A stretch of 64,000 nucleotides of DNA from Oncomelania hupensis (Eukaryota; Mollusca; Gastropoda; Littorinimorpha; Pomatiopsidae). The stretch is taken from positions 37,487,750-37,551,749 of the forward strand of contig CM072512.1 of assembly GCA_036898135.1 (NCBI GenBank), written 5' to 3'. Below the pieces are notes generated by a model. That model was not told the DNA's origin and did not search any database. It saw only the letters and a program-made list of their open reading frames with translations. Shown here piece by piece: positions 1 through 11,043 of this stretch (the first letter of the stretch is position 1; the number at the start of each line of letters is the position of its first letter). The translations under genes were made by a program, and so were the position numbers.

Positions 1-610
1 ATTCGGACTCGATAAGCTCGACTCGTACAACATCCTGTTCTCGTCTCCACACACCTAGTAATGTGGACAACGAATGTCGGTCAACAGAATGATTTGACCA
101 CAGTCAAACAGCGCCACAGCCTGGTCAGGTACTGCCAACCTCTTTCCGTCGTACTAAGTATTACTACAGAGGACATTTGACTTTGTATAAATGAAAAAAA
201 AGAAAAACTCAAAAAGAAAATGTTTAAAATAGGCAAAAAGAAAATGCAGGTAATGGGCAATTAACACCTATAATTTAAAACAACAACAACAACAGCAAAC
301 AAACAAACAACAACAACAACAAAAAGCACTGATTAGACATCGTCCTTCTTTATCTTCATCTACTTTTCTTTCCTTCTGCCGTAGAGTCAATGGTGAGTGT
401 GGACATTAAACTTCAATGATCATTCATTCGTCCCTTATATTTTGCCTTCTTGCTTCTCCTTCTCCTGCGTCTCCTTCTCCTGCGTCTCCTTATCCTTCAT
501 CTCCTCCTCCCCCTTCTGTATCTTCTAACCCTAACCCCACAGAAAAACAACTTAACAGTCAATCAAGACGATCATTGTTCATTGTCCCTGGGGGGGAGGA
601 GACGGGAGTA
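1..610. other. Intergenic, nothing coding recognised
   Basis: No conserved protein, RNA or transposon end was recognised. It contains an irregular CAA-rich stretch at about 282-326 and a pyrimidine-rich stretch (CTT/CTC/TCC) at about 440-530. Open frames across the latter are low-complexity Pro/Ser or Leu runs and not convincing genes. Confidence 0.6.
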
Positions 611-1335
611 TAAAGGCCCCGCCACACATGCCGATTGTGCAACGATTTTGTTTGCGATCCGACCCCGATTGCTACGTGATGACGTCAGAACTACTGCTTG
701 CCTGCGGTCCGATTTGCAATCGGCTCGTATCGTGCGATTAGAACCTGTTCTATTCTGCTGTGCAAAATCGGCCCCGATTGTAAACTTCCAACCAATGATT
801 GTAAACTTCCAACCAATCAGAATGCGTCCCGTGTTCATTGTCAACTTGGCGTTACAAACGAAGCTGATGACAGGTGACAGGCTGGGAAGTCTCGTCTTTC
901 GTAGGCCTCAATTACATACTATATATACTATACTTCGTACCTATGTAGGAGGCCCACGAGTTTACAAAGACGAAATAAAAGACTTCAGAGCTTGTGATGC
1001 AACCCGCGATGTTTTGTATGGTTTTGATTTGGTTTTCCATTACGTTTTTATTTTTAAATAGTTTTTGTAGCATGTAGAGACATTATTTCTGCTGTGGTTT
1101 CAGACTAGATGAGCGGTTGGATGGGGATGGTAAACTGTTGGAAGGGGTTGGGGATCGTGTACACTGACACTAGTGAAAGTGAATATAAACAATGCACATT
1201 GTGTGGAAGTTTCGGGTCGACCTGATCGGAAACGTGTGGCAGTGCTACCGGTTTTGGAGTCCGGCCCGATCGCAAACGGATCCGAAACCCGATCTAGAAT
1301 CGGCCTTCAAACCGGTATGTGTGGCGGGGCCTTTA
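611..1335. mobile_element. Non-autonomous TIR DNA element A
   Basis: The left end reads TAAAGGCCCCGCCACACAT and the right end is its near-perfect reverse complement, giving a 725 bp element. Related CGAT-rich blocks recur in inverted orientation just inside the ends (for example TTGCGATCCG near 652 and CGGATCC near 1277). The flanks are compatible with a TA duplication, or with GAGTA/GAGTT that is not flush. There is no transposase-like frame. The superfamily is not assigned. It is most likely a MITE or foldback element. Confidence 0.75.
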
Positions 1336-2344
1336 GAGTTACACTTGATGAGACAGTTCAGGTCTTCCAAGCGTTATTCCCTTTATCTTTGTGTAAGCTG
1401 TTCAAGAGAAGCACAGGAGAGAAGCCGTTGCATGAACAAGACGTTTCATAATCTTTGGACTTTCTCCTATGTAAACGGGATGAGAGAGGAAAGAGAGAGG
1501 ATCTAAAGAAACAAAAGAGAGGACGGACAGACAGAAGAAGAACACATGAAGAAGCTCTGTGCGCTCTTGTTCCCCGCGGGCCAATGTCAGCATCCATCTT
1601 TTTTTCCGGCCCTCGAGCGGCTTCAACACACCTCTTGTTCATCCTTCCAACGTCTTGATCTCATGCTCTCAATATCACCACAGAAATGGGCTCCCGAGTC
1701 CACTCCCCTTCATCCTCTTTCTTTTACTTTTCTTCTCTCTTATTCTCTTCTTCTTATTCTCTTCTTATTTTTTTTCCTTCTTGTTCTTCTTGTTCTTGTT
1801 CTTCTTCTTCTTTCTCCGCCTCTTTGTCCTCTCCCTTCCTATTCTTTTTTGTCGTGGTCGTGGTCACTGTCGGTTTTATCGATCGCATAGTGCTAGTAAA
1901 CATTGAAAGATTAACCCTAGCCATCACAGAACACCATAGTACAAAAAGGGCACTGCACGCTTGATGCATGATACACAATAGTGAGAGTGTGCAATTATTT
2001 ATTATAGATACACTTGAATGCTTCAGCTTGTTCGTATGCTCAAACTCTGATTCCTCAGGACGATCCCAAAGTTTAAAGCATCACAGGAAAATTCTATTCA
2101 CTCGAAGAGAAGGAAAACGCTCTTCTCTTCTCTTCGAACTTTGAAGATCAGAATGCAAAAAAGCACAGATAATGGCTAGAACGACGTTGAGAGAAAGAAA
2201 AAAAGAAGAAAATCTTGTTGTGCTCGACGTCTATATAGGTTCCCTGGGTACCAGATGAGCAAACTGGAAGCATGCGAAGGGTCGATGAGCTTTAGAACAA
2301 CTCGTCATACTTTTTGTACAAAACACAACAACATTAAACCTAAC
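1336..2344. other. Intergenic, pyrimidine-rich block
   Basis: No gene or transposon was recognised. Positions about 1700-1860 are a long TTC/TCT-rich stretch that yields overlapping low-complexity frames in several phases, which I treat as artefacts. The remainder is unremarkable AT-rich DNA. Confidence 0.5.
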
Positions 2345-2787
2345 TATGACGGTCTACTAGCGCCAAAACCGCGAGTTACTATTATCACGAGATAATTGAA
2401 ATTAACACGTGTTTTGTGTAATTTACAGAGATACCGGTAATCCACAGTGCTAATTAATAATTATTAGTATTTGTTACGCCTTCCTAGCGCCAAAACCTGA
2501 TAATTACAAATCATGAGATAATTACAAATATCATAGGACAATTACAATTATCAAGGTATTATTACAATTATCATTAAAAATTTACAAATATCTTTGCGTG
2601 ATAATGTTTGATTTTCAGTTCTGGCTCTAGCAATCCGTCTGGAAAAGGGCCAAAACCGAAAATTGTAAATTTTACTTGATGAGTAAGCTTAAAATGTTTA
2701 TGTTTTAATTATAAATATGTCGTTGATATTTGTAATGATCATATGATATTTGTAATTATCAGGTTGTGGCGCTAGTAAGCCGTCATA
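2345..2787. mobile_element. Inverted-repeat (foldback/MITE-like) element D
   Basis: The left end, beginning TATGACGGTCTACTAGCGCC, recurs inverted at the right end (2762-2787) with about two mismatches and an indel. Flanking TA dinucleotides fit a TA target duplication. The interior is made of repeated GATAATTACAAAT / ATTTGTAATTATC modules in both orientations, and a second CCTAGCGCCAAAACC block lies at about 2484-2498. An ACACGTGTT-containing block is inverted near each side (about 2406 and 2808), the right one outside the element, so the true boundary could be wider. It is non-coding. Confidence 0.6.
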
Positions 2788-2820
2788 ATGTGAATTACAC
2801 AGAACACGTGTTAATTACCA

Positions 2821-3845
2821 TTATTGTTGGGGCACCACAGGTGATCGTTTAACCACCGTACTCCAGTTTTCTCTGTCTTCAGCAACCCTCATGGCTTCGC
2901 TCAGTGTCAAGCCAGCCCATTCTCGAATGTTGTCCACCCACATCTTTTTCGGTCTCCCTCTTCTTCTGCCTCCTTGCAGGATGCCCTTTGCAACGCCTGA
3001 TGCTTTGGTGACGTGGCCATACCATCGGAGTTTTCGTTTCTTCACCACTGTGTTGTCCAATGGCTTGTGCGATGGTCGGTCTCCCTCTTCTTCTACCTCC
3101 TTGCACTGTGCCTTACAGAATGGTCTTTGCAAGGCCTGATGATCTGGTGACGTGGCCATATCATCGGAGTTTCTGCTTCTTCACCACTGTGAGCATGTCA
3201 TCGTGTTGTCCAATGGCTTGTGCGATGGTCTGTCGAACTTCGTCGTTGGTGATGTGCTGGGTATAGTAAATGTCCAGAAATCTTCTATAGCACCTCATTT
3301 CCACGCTTTGTATTCTTCGTTGTAGATTTGTTGTGAGGGTCCATGTTTCGCAAGCGTATAGGAGATGACAAGGGAGCGCAGCAGCCTTACCTTGGAGTGT
3401 ATACTGATGGTTCTATCTTTCCAAATGGGCTACAACCTAGTCAGGGGAGCAGTTGTTTGTGCGATCCTGGAAAGGACTTCCTGTCGGGACCCATTGTCTG
3501 ATACAATGGCTTCTAAATATTTGAAGCTATGCGCTGAATTGATGGATTGACCTTGGACTTTGATTGCCGTGTTGATGCCATTGGTGTTGCTGGTCATCAT
3601 TTTGGTCTTTTGTGCACTTATTTTCATTCCAAAGGTTCTGGAAGTGGTGTCAAGTCTCTGCACCAGCTGTTCAAGTTCTTGTTCTTCTCCAGCCAATCCA
3701 TCAATGTTATCCGCAAAACGGAGGTTGGAGATTGCTCTACCCCTATGCTGACTGTGCCTTTGTGTTCTGCAAGGGCATATGACATGATGCGCTCTAAGAA
3801 GCTGTTGAAGAGTGATGGAGAGAGTAGGCATACTTGACGCACGCC
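2821..3845 (-). pseudogene. Degenerate non-LTR retrotransposon RT, C-terminal half
   Basis: On the minus strand, separate frames give RT pieces in collinear order: a block before the catalytic motif (RQVCLLSPSLFNSFLERIM), the catalytic region FADNIDGLAGEEQELEQLVQ, a thumb-like region, then the KRKLRWYGHV...GRRRGRPKKMW...W tail typical of molluscan LINE ORFs. The catalytic motif, usually F/YADD, is FADN here (codon at 3705-3707), so the enzyme would be dead. Frameshifts separate the pieces and a 130-141 bp internal segment is tandemly duplicated (about 2950-3030 and 3074-3166 onward). The copy is 5'-truncated near 3845. The clade is uncertain (RTE-like or Jockey-like). Confidence 0.85.
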
Positions 3846-3867
3846 GATTATTGTTCTGAACTAATTC

Positions 3868-4055
3868 CCGAGTTTTCAAGAAAAAAGGTAGGACTAGTGA
3901 AGAAGATAGAAGATAGTAGGTTGATAGAACAGATCGGGAACGAGAAAGAAAAATAAAATTGACAGAAAAAGTGATAATATAAAGCACTAAAATTAATGTC
4001 CATAAAATGGAGATACTATTAATACAGAAAACCCCGGCACCCAAACGCCTCCCAG
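3868..4055 (-). repeat. R1 interspersed repeat, diverged 5' portion
   Basis: The reverse complement follows the 5' portion of the R1 repeat at 10441-10640: a GTATNAATAGTAT block, the poorly conserved middle, CTGTTCTATCAA, CTTCTTCACTAG and CTTGAAAACTC. It is more diverged than the copy at 10.4 kb and abuts the LINE fragment on its left. Confidence 0.7.
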
Positions 4056-4440
4056 TTGTGCAAACTCAGATAAACTCAAGTGCTTCCTTTTACCTTGACT
4101 GCCACAACAATAACGATCCTCTCTTGACGTTAAGTTAGGGTCACTCTGACAACATTTTCAGAGTCTAAGGGAGTCAGAACACAGGGTATTGGTCTACATG
4201 AGCAGCTGTTTTTAAGGGAGGAAGAAAAAAAAAACACGTTTATATGAAAGAGAGTAGCTAGCTATTAACGTCCTGTCTTTAAGAAACGGCGATGTTTGGT
4301 TTCGACAAGAGGTCAGTTACCCTGCTGTCTAGGCTATGGGGTTCTGTTTTGATATTGTTAACCTAATCTAAGGTTAGCATGCAACGTCAGTGCCATAAAC
4401 GGTTCTTAACAATGCAGCACAACAGTCACTGGCTTACAGA
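4056..4440. other. Intergenic, nothing recognised
   Basis: AT-rich sequence between an R1 fragment and a LINE 3' end. No gene, TIR or tandem array was recognised. Part of it could be decayed upstream sequence of the following LINE. Confidence 0.4.
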
Positions 4441-4875
4441 TTGGTGACAGTGTGTGCGAGAGTGACGGGTGAAAGACAAAACAGTTTGAGAGAACTGCAT
4501 GAATACCATGTGGTGAGGAAGGCGGGAGTGGTTATGAAAGACACTTCACATGTTTTAGCAAAGTATTATGAAATGTTGCCCTCTGGTCGCAGACTGCGTG
4601 TGCCTAAATGTTCTCTTGTAAGAACGAAAAACAGTTTTATTCCAAAATCTATTGAGTTTTTAAATAAGCGCTAAGTAATATTTTTGTATATAAGATTTTG
4701 ATGTTTGTGATAATGTTTGAGATGTCATTTAATACTGAACATTTACTATAGATGTAGTCAACTGTGTACTTGTTTTATCTATGTATGTATTGCTTTAATG
4801 TTTCATACCGATCAGCAATTGTTTGTCATAATTTCTCTGATGAGATAATAAAGTGAACTTGAACTTGAACTTGAT
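4441..4875 (+). pseudogene. LINE 3' end with RT C-terminus and (GAACTT)n tail
   Basis: The frame ending at 4674 encodes a C-terminus with LPSGRRLRVPKCSLVRTKNS and FIPKSIEFLNKR, a pattern common at the end of CR1/Jockey-type RT proteins. It is followed by a ~180 bp AT-rich 3' UTR, an AATAAA at about 4847 and a short tandem tail of GAACTT units at about 4855-4873. Only the last part of the ORF is present, as expected for 5' truncation in target-primed reverse transcription. Confidence 0.75.
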
Positions 4876-5781
4876 CTAGTACAATTACCTCATTTATAAT
4901 ATTTTTTGTTACACTTAATTCCAGACCATGGACAATATATAATTTACGTTACGTTCTGATTTCGCAAACTTACCAGCTTTATGGAACAGTCAGGAACCAG
5001 TACACTCGCATTTAAAAAGGATACAGTTTTGCTTTATATTTGGAAGCGCCGTCCGCATATTGTTGGAAAAAAATCTCATAATTTAACACGGTTTTACAGT
5101 ATACATTATCATCTTTAACGTATCCAAACTCGAAAGCATAGAAACCCAGTACATTCGCACTTATAACATTTAAAGGTCCTCTCTTCTTTTAAGACCGCTT
5201 GATGCCTGAAAAATCACTTCAAATTAATGCGAGTGTCGCTTTACTTGATTGATTGTCAATTTCCAAACATGGAAACTACGAAGTGCCTAATTTAAGCAGT
5301 ACACCGGCACTATTGGTATGTTAAAATGGTTAAAGTTTAGAAGAGCCAGTTTAGACTGCGAGTGTTGTTTGAAAAATCACCTAAAAATGCGATAGGTGCT
5401 TTTACTTAAAAGGAGGTACATGTCAACCTGCAGCTTCGCCTGCCTTAAATGCTCCCAGAATAGCGAATTGGTGCTTAACTAATGTTCTAATTGAAAGAGA
5501 ACCTTACACGCTCAACACTTTAATACGGTTCGAAAGAAGGTTACGTGGAGAGATAAGCCCTATGATGTAAAGCAGGGAGCGCAGGGCAAAGACAAGCGAA
5601 CCACGTTATTCTGATATACCCTCATCCACCACAAATTCTGATGTACTCATTCATCTATGCATTCATCCATTCATCCATCCAACCAACCAACGAGTTACAG
5701 CTTATTTTATCCGGAACACTTTCTTCTACAGCTCAAATCTTACTTGATACCCCACAGGCGGAAAATTAATCCATGCATGGA
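4876..5781. other. Intergenic, weak internal duplications only
   Basis: No gene was recognised. Two diverged pairs of short blocks are visible: CCAGTACA(C/T)TCGCA at about 4997 and 5147, and GAAAAATCAC at about 5209 and 5371. They hint at old tandem duplication or a decayed repeat but are too weak to define a family. Confidence 0.4.
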
Positions 5782-5944
<163 letters not shown>

Positions 5945-5948
5945 TTGT

Positions 5949-6465
5949 GTGCGTGTGTGTCATCAGTCACCATCAGTCTACATTCCAAAAGTAAGACTGT
6001 TGCGCTCCCTTGTCATCTCCATCTTCCTATATGCTTGCGAAGCATGGACCCTCACGGCAGATCTCCAACGAAGAATACAAAGCATGGAAATGAGGTGCTA
6101 CAGAAGACTTCTGGGCATTTCCTATACCCAACACATCACCAACGACGAAGACCGACAGACCATCACACAAGCCATTGTACAACACGATGACCTGCTCACA
6201 GTGGTGAAGAAACGGAAACTCCGATGGTATGGCCACGTCACCAGATCATCAGGCCTTGCAAAGACTATTCTGCAAGGCACAGTGCTGGGAGGTAGAAGAA
6301 GAGGGAGACCGAAAAAGAGGTGGGAGGACAACATTCGAGAATGGACTGGTTTGACACTGAGCGAAGCCATCAGGGCTGCTGAGGACAGAGAAAGATGGAG
6401 TATGCTGGTTAAACGATCATCTGTAGTGCCCCTACGACCTCCGGGTTACGGGATAGGATAGGATA

Positions 6466-6467
<2 letters not shown>
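5949..6467 (+). pseudogene. Non-LTR retrotransposon RT C-terminal fragment
   Basis: A continuous frame of about 170 residues encodes the LINE ORF C-terminus: RLLRSLVISIFLYACEAWTL, then LQRRIQSMEMRCYRRLLGIS, then KRKLRWYGHVTRSSGLAKTI, then GRRRGRPKKRWEDNIREWTG. The catalytic RT motifs lie upstream and are absent, so this is a 5'-truncated copy. It ends with a short GGATA-unit tail (about 6450-6466) that runs into a TAA microsatellite. It is the same family as the minus-strand fragments at 2821-3845 and 63816-64000 and is the least degraded of the three. Confidence 0.88.
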
Positions 6468-6518
<51 letters not shown>

Positions 6519-6600
6519 GATGCTATATACGCGCTTTGCCCCAAATCAATCAGGCTCAAAGCGCGGCGATCTGTATCAACACGCACGCTCACCTGGAATG
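6468..6600 (-). repeat. (TAA)n plus S1 SINE 3' fragment
   Basis: TAA repeats occupy 6468-6516. The adjacent 6517-6600 is the reverse complement of the 3' end of the S1 SINE family (compare 50310-50393): GGATGCTATATACGCGC followed by CAATCAGGCTCAAAGCGCGG. The TAA tract is therefore the poly-trinucleotide tail of this truncated SINE, or is shared with the LINE tail on its left. Confidence 0.75.
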
Positions 6601-6856
6601 TACCAATGATAAAGGTGACTCGAAGGGAGAAAAGATGGGGTTGGGGGGAGAGAGAGAGAGAAAGACACAAAAAGGTGTTGGGGTGAGGGGGATGGATGGG
6701 TGGGGGTACATAAAGGGCACAATATACAGAAGATTACTTAGTACATAAACACGCCGGCTGAGTATCGTGGATGATTTAGCTTGTCAAGTCTATTGCAACT
6801 CCGTAGAAGTTTAAATTCTGATGTAACCTAGGAACACATGCATCCTACCACACAAC
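6601..6856. other. Intergenic spacer
   Basis: Purine-rich sequence (GAGAGAGA near 6650, GGGG-rich near 6680-6710) followed by unremarkable DNA. Nothing coding was recognised. Confidence 0.4.
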
Positions 6857-7786
6857 CAAGGATGGGCAAGTAGCGAGAGTAGCGACTACATTTTGTAGTT
6901 TCGCTACTATTTGGAGTAGTTTGTAACGATCCAAACTACATATTGTAAAAAAGTAGTTGTAAAGCAGCGAACTACTAATTTGTCAGTAGCGAAGTAGCGA
7001 AAATTGTTTTTCGCTACGCTACTTTCCTTGCATTTTCAGTCAAGCCGAAGCGAGTGCTGTCTCGCGCGAGATTGATCGCTCGCTCAGCAAACGGAAGCAT
7101 GATTGTGATAGGCTGAATGCAAAAGCCAGCCACGTGACTTTCAAAAGCGCATGTCAGTCATCTCAGTGTCTGTGTTTTCTTGATTCATTGAATGATTAGT
7201 TGGACTGCAGTCTGTGTGTATTTATTTTGTTAAAACTAATTTGGCCCATTTATTCTCAACTGCCTGTACAACCTTATGGCTGTATTTATGTTTTGTATCA
7301 GACATAACAGAGTACATATAACTTTCTTTTCTTCTATTTTTGACTTTTGTTATTAATTTATTATTAATAATATTTTTTTTTATTTTGCAAATGGTATATT
7401 TATACCATACACAATGTATTAAGTGTGCTCCTATATAATGATCTTGACTTGCAATGTTATCAATAACAAATTTTGTAATATATTTTGTATCTTTTTTTTG
7501 TAATCTAATGAAGAGCATATATATTATTAAAAGTATTTCTGTATTTTTTTCTTGTCTTTTTTATTTTTTATTTACTTACATTAAAAAAATACTTAGCAGT
7601 CCCAGTTGTGATTACAGTTTAAAAAAAAAGAAGTTTGAAAAGTAGTTAGCTACTTTTTTTAAAGTAGCGTAAAAGTAGCGAACTACATTCCTTCAAAATG
7701 TAATTGTAAAGTAGCGAACTACTTTTTCAGACTGATGTAACTGTAGTGTAGCGGACTACTTTTCAAAAGTAGCTTGCCCATCCTTG
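6857..7786. mobile_element. Non-autonomous TIR element B, hAT-like ends
   Basis: The left end CAAGGATGGGCAAG is mirrored at the right end (CTTGCCCATCCTTG). Both subterminal regions are packed with AGTAGCGAACTAC-like blocks in both orientations (left about 6870-7025, right about 7640-7765), typical of transposase-binding arrays. The interior is AT-rich and lacks a convincing transposase. The flanking octamers CACACAAC and CAACAAAC match at only 5 of 8 positions, so a clean duplication is not shown. hAT assignment rests on the style of the ends and is inference. Confidence 0.75.
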
Positions 7787-7816
7787 CAACAAACTTGACG
7801 TAATTGAGATACTCGG

Positions 7817-7836
7817 AACACACACGCACGCACGCG

Positions 7837-7880
<44 letters not shown>
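7817..7880. repeat. (CA)n microsatellite with CG steps
   Basis: CACACGCACGCACGCGCG leads into a long run of CA. The alternating purine-pyrimidine composition could favour Z-DNA. Confidence 0.95.
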
Positions 7881-7933
7881 ATAAAGTGTGACATCGCGTG
7901 CTCACAAATCCTCTCTCCTTCACACAAATGTTC

Positions 7934-8115
7934 TTTTTGTAAACGAGGGTTCAATAAATTAGAGTAAAGCCTCAGCGTCCCTGCAAAGGATGCTTTTATT
8001 GTTAAGTGACCGGCTGGTGAAGTGCCTTCTGTGTTACCATTAGGGTTGTTTAAGCATATTTTTTTTAATACGGATCAAGGGTGCGCCCTCTTTCAACCAA
8101 GTTTGTGGTCCTGAC
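7934..8115 (+). repeat. R1 interspersed repeat, diverged 3' portion
   Basis: The sequence follows R1 from TTTTTGTAAACGAGGGTTC through GCCTCAGCGTCC, GTGACCGGCTGGTG and CATTAGGGTTGTTT to a degenerate GTGGTCCTGAC. It is more diverged than the 10.8 kb and 39.8 kb copies. Confidence 0.75.
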
Positions 8116-8229
8116 ACCATACGCACACAAAGGCATTCAGCTCCACTCACATAACACGCAGACACGCACATCAATTCAATGTACTCTCAAATCAACACCA
8201 CAAAACCGCACATGAATCTTGGGGCCTTC

Positions 8230-8233
<4 letters not shown>

Positions 8234-8309
<76 letters not shown>

Positions 8310-8484
8310 CGCACAAAAACACACATGAACCTTGAAGAGTGAGAGAGAGAGAGGGGGAGAGAGAGAGAGGGGGAGTGGAGTAGGATTGAGAAACTCCCAA
8401 TCAAACATAAGGGAACGAAGGCCTTTGGATACACACTCACATACACATACACACACAAACACACACACGGGGGCGCGCGCGCGC
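8234..8484. repeat. (GA)n, (CA)n and (CG)n microsatellite cluster
   Basis: A nearly pure GA tract occupies about 8234-8309, interrupted GA/GGGGA runs occupy 8338-8375, and CA repeats with a short GCGCGCGC run lie at about 8430-8484. Ser/Leu or Arg/Glu frames across it are artefacts. Confidence 0.95.
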
Positions 8485-10280
8485 TCACACTGCACTAACT
8501 GCACACAAATTAATATTATAAGATAACAACACAACTTCTTACGTTACCACCACGCGCCTTCAATGCCAAATGCTTGCACGCATGGAAAAACTGAGATCTG
8601 GCCAAGGGTGGGAAAATTGCTAAATTGTTTTGACACGGTGGGGTTGACAGGCAATTTCCCACGACTGTGCGAACACTGTCACCATTGTAAACCTGTTTGT
8701 GACAATACAATGACCAGCCGCAGTACAGATGGCCATCAGTAGAGTAGCAAAGCGGTGTACAATAGTACACATCACATCAGAAGCTGATGTATAAGTGATG
8801 GATATATTATGTGTGGGAAAACAACAATAACATGGACGTGGGACTAAGAAATACCGAAATTACATACACAAGAGAGCGGGTGGGAATCAGGCCAAAGGGA
8901 GAGAAGAAAGCATGGGAGAGAAGGCGGAAGACAACAGCAGAGAAAATACGGAAAACTGCAGGGGAGAGAAGAGAGAAGAAAACAAGGGAGAGAAGTAAAT
9001 AAACAGGGATTTCAGAAAATACAGCCTTCGTCGCAGACAACTGCGCAACATGCTGTTCCCAGCTTCCTGTTCAGCGATCACTTTGACATTCACGACGTCC
9101 AAGGAAATATTGAAACTAGAAGCGTTAAAATAACATTTTCGCTCCACACAAAAAAAACCACTCAACGTCTTGAACCTAAAGTTCGAAATGTAAAAAAAAA
9201 AAACAACCAACAACAGCTGATAACACTTAAGGAAAAAAAAAGCACAAATGACGTTTGTTTTTAAAATTAAAAATCACTATCAAATACGTCTAAAACACGT
9301 GTCAACGTTTCAACGTCTTAAAACTGGCAAGACACTTACAACTCAACGTTGCCGTGCATAAATAATACCCCAAGAAATGAAATGGTAACTGTCTAATATT
9401 CTTTTTAGTTTTAAGAAGTTTTAGAACCTTGTTTGGTTTGGTTTGGAGGCATAACCAGGTATAACGTCTTCACTTTCGCGACCAACAATTAACAAAGGCT
9501 CTTCATAGGATTGGTCCCTCCATAATGACTGTTTGAAATCTTCATGTCATAGCGACCAGGTAAAAATCCGACAATTCTGTAACACACACCCCCCCCCCTT
9601 CTTTCCACTCCCACACTCCCTCCCCACTTCCAACTCTTCCACACCACCACCACAGCGCCAAAAGAAATTGCGTTACTCTAATAAACAAGGATAAATAGGT
9701 CGATTGCAATGGATCAGTCAGTTCCCAGCTTGCAGCGAGTTGACGGTTTGGTTTTGGACTTTGATTCTGGACAGCGTTTACGGTAGTTCTCTTGTAACAC
9801 TTTGCTTCGCAAGCCCTTGAACTGCTCTCGGAGTTAGTAAGTGCGCGATAAAATACCACTTATTTTAATTTCAATGACTTTCACTATTGTTGTGAGCCAC
9901 ATTCATACCACTTCCCGCTTCACTCGGCTACCTTTGGTGAAAAAAAAACCCTGAAGGTGCGGATACTAGTTTTAAGCTCTCACTACTAGCTAAACGGACG
10001 TAATAAAAAATTAGCGAAATCGACCTTTATTATGAAAACCATATTTTAAGCTCAGACCGTCTCTTCTCGCTGAGTTATTACACCGCGCAACCTTTCCAAG
10101 TTTTTGAACATCAACACTTCACTTCAAACTTCCATATGTAAATTGCAAAACGTAATTCAGTTAGTTTTAGCTTCTGGTTTAATGGGTGCATTTTCACATC
10201 TGGGCCTAAACATTATAAACTCTTGTCTCCGAGGCTAACATCAGACCACAAAACAAAAACACGCGTTACCCGAAAAAATT
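8485..10280. other. Intergenic, no gene recognised
   Basis: Frames here have low-complexity or random composition and I see no domain signature. An A/G-rich block spans about 8870-9000, and a C-rich block about 9587-9615. No transposon ends were identified. Confidence 0.5.
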
Positions 10281-10357
10281 AAACCGGAGATGTATGTTCA
10301 TGTAAAGCGCTATGCGCTTTTCTATAAAAAGACAAGTAATAGCGCTAAATAAATGTC

Positions 10358-10440
<83 letters not shown>
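10281..10440 (+). repeat. Retroposon 3' end fragment with (TTA)n tail
   Basis: GTAAAGCGCTATGCGC and AGCGCTAAATAAATGTCCA lead directly into about 80 bp of TTA repeats (10359-10440). The layout (short unique 3' end, CCATTATTATT junction, trinucleotide tail) resembles the S1 SINE tails, but the unique part is not the same sequence, so the family is unassigned. Confidence 0.55.
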
Positions 10441-11043
10441 AGTTTCGTTTACATTTCGGTAACCCCCGTTGGGGTGCCGGGGGTTTCAGTATAAATAGTA
10501 TCCCCACTTTCTGGAAATTTAGTGCTTTAAATTCCCACTGTCGCTGTCTTTCTCATTTGCTCTTTCTCATTCCTGCTCTGTTCTATCAATCTGCTATACT
10601 ATCTTCTTCTTCGCTAGACCAGTCACCTACCTTTTTTTCTTGAAAACTCTTCCGGGACAAGACTCCTTATTTGTGTATGAGGTCTGTTGGATCAGCTTGG
10701 GAATATTGGACGCTTTCTGCCAGGTGGTCACTAGGGCTTTCTATGATGTTATTATTTAGCAATGTAGGCATTTTATATGTATGTGTTTTGTTGATATTTT
10801 ATAATGATGTTTGTATTCTATTTTGTTTTTGTAAACGGGGGTTCGATATATTAGAGTACAGCCTCAGCGTCCCCTGCGTGGGATGTCTTTATTGTAAAGT
10901 GACTGGCTGTGGAGAGCTTTCAGCTTTACCACGAGGGTTGTTTCGGCAGATCTTTTATGCGGATTGGGGGTTGTCCGGTCCTGATTTGGCTCGGAAGAGT
11001 CCGCTGGACCTAAAGCAATAAACATGTAATGTAATGTAATGTT
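10441..11043 (+). repeat. R1 interspersed repeat, most complete copy
   Basis: This ~600 bp non-coding unit recurs at least five other times in the window (3868, 7934, 38829/39641, 48634/49436, 54923). It begins after a TTA tract with GTTTCGTTTACATTTCGG, contains a TATAAATAG near 10490, has conserved blocks such as CCTCAGCGTCCCCTGCG and GAGTCCGCTGGACC, and ends with GCAATAAACATGTAATG followed by ATGTA units. The polarity and short tandem tail fit a retroposon (LINE 3' UTR or SINE) rather than a DNA transposon. No tRNA-like head is visible. Confidence 0.8.
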
